A DNA stretch of 64,000 nt, taken from Yaniella halotolerans DSM 15476. GTDB lineage: Bacteria > Actinomycetota > Actinomycetes > Actinomycetales > Micrococcaceae. Positions within the stretch are counted from its first letter, which is position 1, and the number at the start of each line of letters is the position of its first letter. The notes under the pieces are model-generated. The model did no database searches, was not told the origin of the DNA, and saw only the letters and a program-made list of their open reading frames with translations. Shown here in pieces: positions 62,380 through 64,000 of this stretch. The position numbers and the translations under genes were made by a program. The DNA is taken from contig NZ_ATVQ01000001.1 in NCBI RefSeq assembly GCF_000420805.1, positions 62,001 through 126,000 on the forward strand, read 5' to 3'.

Positions 62380-63852
62380 TTAGCCGATTTTTTCCAGAAT
62401 GATTTCACGGACGCGGCCAGCATCGGCTTGTCCCTTGGTGGCTTTCATAACCGGACCGATCAGGGCGCCGACGGCTTGCATGTGTCCGCCTTTGATACGT
62501 TCAACGACATCTGGATTGGCAGCCATCGCCTCATCCACTGCGGTCGTGAGAGCGCCCTCGTCAGAAACGACAGCGAGTGAGCGTGCCTCGACGACTTCTG
62601 TTGGGCGACCTTCGCCTTCAGCAACATGGCCGACCACCTGGCGTGCAATCTTGTCGTTGATGGTCTTGTCGGCGATTAAGCGTTCGATTTCGACGACATC
62701 GGCCGGAGTCACGCCAAGACCTTCAGGTGACACACCTTTTTCGTTGGCAATACGCGCGATTTCGCCCATCCACCACTTGCGTGCAGCTTCGGCAGTTGCA
62801 CCCGCCACGACGGTCGCTTCGATTTCATCGAGTACACCGGCGGCGACAACGTCGCGGAACTCGGATTCCGAGAATGCCCATTCTTCACGCAGTCGGCGAC
62901 GGCGTTGTAGTGGATTCTCGGGCAGTTCTGCACGAAGGCGCTCGATCCAGGCTTCATCGGTGACGATTGGGACCAAGTCTGGGTCCGAGAAGTACCGGTA
63001 GTCGTCGGCATCCGATTTAGGGCGGCCGGAACGAGTGGACCGGGCTTCTTCATCCCAGTGCCGGGTTTCCTGTGTGATAGCTTCACCCGCATCCAGGACT
63101 TTGGCCTGACGGATGATTTCAGACTCCACGGCTGCAGCGACAGCGCGTGTGGAGTTCACGTTTTTCGTTTCGGTGCGGGTGCCGAAGGTTTCCGAACCGA
63201 TCGGCATCAACGAGACATTCGCATCACAACGGATGTTGCCGCGTTCCATGCGGGCATCGGAGACGTTGAGCGCTTTGACGATATCTCGGATGGTGGCCAG
63301 GTATGCCCGAGCGAGTTCGGGTGCACGTTCGCCTGCTCCAGTGATGGGGCGCGAGACAATTTCCACCAGCGGCACGCCTGCACGGTTGTAATCAACCAAC
63401 GAGGCGGAAGCGTCGTGGATCCGTCCGGTGGACCCAATGTGGGTAAGTTTTCCGGCGTCTTCTTCGATGTGGGCGCGTTCAATTTCAACGCGGAAAATCT
63501 CGCCGTCGTCGAGTTCCACATCCACGTAGCCGTCATAAGCAATGGCCGGTTCTAACTGCGAGGTCTGGTAGTTCTTCCCGAGGTCCGGATAGAAGTACTG
63601 TTTGCGGTCGAAACGTGATTCCGGCGCAATGGTGCAGTTTAATGCCAGCCCGAGTTTGATGCCGTAATCGATGCCTGCTTGGTTGATGGTCGGCAGGGTG
63701 CCCGGCATACCCAGGTCGCCTGCGGTGACGTTGGAGTTGGGTTGATCTCCGAATGCGTTCGTGGCGGTGGAGAACATTTTGGTCACGGTATTGAGTTCTA
63801 CGTGAACTTCAAAGCCGAGAACCGGTTCGTACGTTTGTAGTGCGGTTTTCAT
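62380..63852 (-). CDS. gatB: Asp/Glu-tRNA(Asn/Gln) amidotransferase subunit B
   Basis: GatB is the kinase subunit of the enzyme converting Glu-tRNA-Gln/Asp-tRNA-Asn to the amide forms. 490 residues. PVLGFEVHVELNTVTKMFST is the N-terminal signature, RKQYFYPDLGKNYQTSQLE the next, then the ATP/tRNA region, GRPKSDADDYRYFSDPDLV, and the C-terminal YqeY-like domain with VREIILEKIG at the end. It overlaps the upstream frame by 4 bp (ATGA). Confidence 0.97.
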   Translation of the reverse strand: MKTALQTYEPVLGFEVHVELNTVTKMFSTATNAFGDQPNSNVTAGDLGMPGTLPTINQAGIDYGIKLGLALNCTIAPESRFDRKQYFYPDLGKNYQTSQLEPAIAYDGYVDVELDDGEIFRVEIERAHIEEDAGKLTHIGSTGRIHDASASLVDYNRAGVPLVEIVSRPITGAGERAPELARAYLATIRDIVKALNVSDARMERGNIRCDANVSLMPIGSETFGTRTETKNVNSTRAVAAAVESEIIRQAKVLDAGEAITQETRHWDEEARSTRSGRPKSDADDYRYFSDPDLVPIVTDEAWIERLRAELPENPLQRRRRLREEWAFSESEFRDVVAAGVLDEIEATVVAGATAEAARKWWMGEIARIANEKGVSPEGLGVTPADVVEIERLIADKTINDKIARQVVGHVAEGEGRPTEVVEARSLAVVSDEGALTTAVDEAMAANPDVVERIKGGHMQAVGALIGPVMKATKGQADAGRVREIILEKIG

Positions 63853-64000
63853 GCTGCTGCTCCTGCCGTGGTTTCAACGACGGCGCTGATGCGGTAGACC
63901 AGTTCGTCTGCATAGGTTGGTGCACAAATGTGGACACCTGCCACGCTTGCTGCGGGCAGGCCTGCTAGTGAAGCACCGATACCTGCGTTGGTGGATTCGT
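63849..64000 (-). CDS. gatA: Probable Asp/Glu-tRNA amidotransferase subunit A, C-terminal end
   Basis: The last 49 codons of a frame that runs off the right edge. The tail contains GVHICAPTYADELVYRISAV followed by V-E, which follows the usual GatA tail G-x-Q-[IF]-x-A-P-x-x-A-D-x-x-[LV]-Y-R-[VI]. The ATGA overlap with gatB supports gatA by gene order. The part before it (NAGIGASLAGLPAASV) does not match the usual GatA closely. Signature residues of the amidase lie outside the window. Confidence 0.7.
   Translation of the reverse strand, partial: ESTNAGIGASLAGLPAASVAGVHICAPTYADELVYRISAVVETTAGAAA

Overview
The window is ordinary chromosomal DNA of a Gram-positive actinobacterium. Gene order (infB-ylxR-nusA-rimP; rpsB-tsf-pyrH-frr-cdsA-rseP-proS; dusB-dgt near dnaG), proteins of actinobacterial type (DUF4081/GNAT fusion, IF-2 with PGNNPF repeats, putative actinobacterial holin-X, baeRF3) and a SAM-IV riboswitch point to Actinomycetota, most probably Micrococcaceae. 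The moderate base composition would fit a Yaniella-like or Enteractinococcus-like genus, but that is inference. I see no insertion sequence, prophage, integrase or CRISPR array.

Layout. 1-4152 (minus): rimP, nusA, ylxR and the 5' part of infB. 4256-4945 (plus): an anchored hypothetical protein. 5037-15765 (minus): a long translation/envelope run rpsB, tsf, pyrH, frr, cdsA, DivIVA-like, rseP, DUF4081-GNAT, two lipoproteins, proS. 16225-21632: a LytM-like protein, two glycosyltransferases around a CAT tRNA, a CDP-alcohol phosphatidyltransferase, a holin-X-like membrane protein and DUF503. 22015-29950: tRNA-Asn, two paralogous lipoproteins flanking dnaG, two tandem sirtuins, dgt, dusB. 30081-44181: a catabolic block with an LLM flavoprotein, two near-duplicate ACSM-like acyl-CoA ligases, a FadD-type ligase, thiolase, SDR and acyl-CoA dehydrogenase, then a four-gene operon for the distal valine pathway (mmsA, 3-hydroxyisobutyryl-CoA hydrolase, mmsB, enoyl-CoA hydratase). 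44436-52869: methyltransferase, MFS exporter, a Na+/solute symporter with a 43-residue membrane protein behind it, YibE/F, GNAT, glyS, S4 protein, esterase. 52876-55547: metY-metX under a SAM-IV riboswitch. 55694-64000: baeRF3 protein, two VOC proteins, YjdF-like and hemolysin III membrane proteins, APH-like kinase, FAD oxidoreductase, gatB and the end of a probable gatA.

How parts work together. The catabolic block can activate acids to CoA thioesters (three ligases), dehydrogenate, hydrate, oxidise and cleave them, and also take 3-hydroxyisobutyryl-CoA through to propionyl-CoA. A palindrome overlaps a good -35/-10 pair at the acyl-CoA dehydrogenase operon, so a repressor is likely, but no regulator gene is in the window.

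No clearly new defence or mobile system was found. The points most worth a second look are a nested 56-bp hairpin across the dnaG stop codon, two paralogous lipoproteins sharing an unusual leader stem-loop, the tandem sirtuins with different acyl-pocket residues, the symporter/micro-protein pair, and the absence of dxr and ispG beside rseP.
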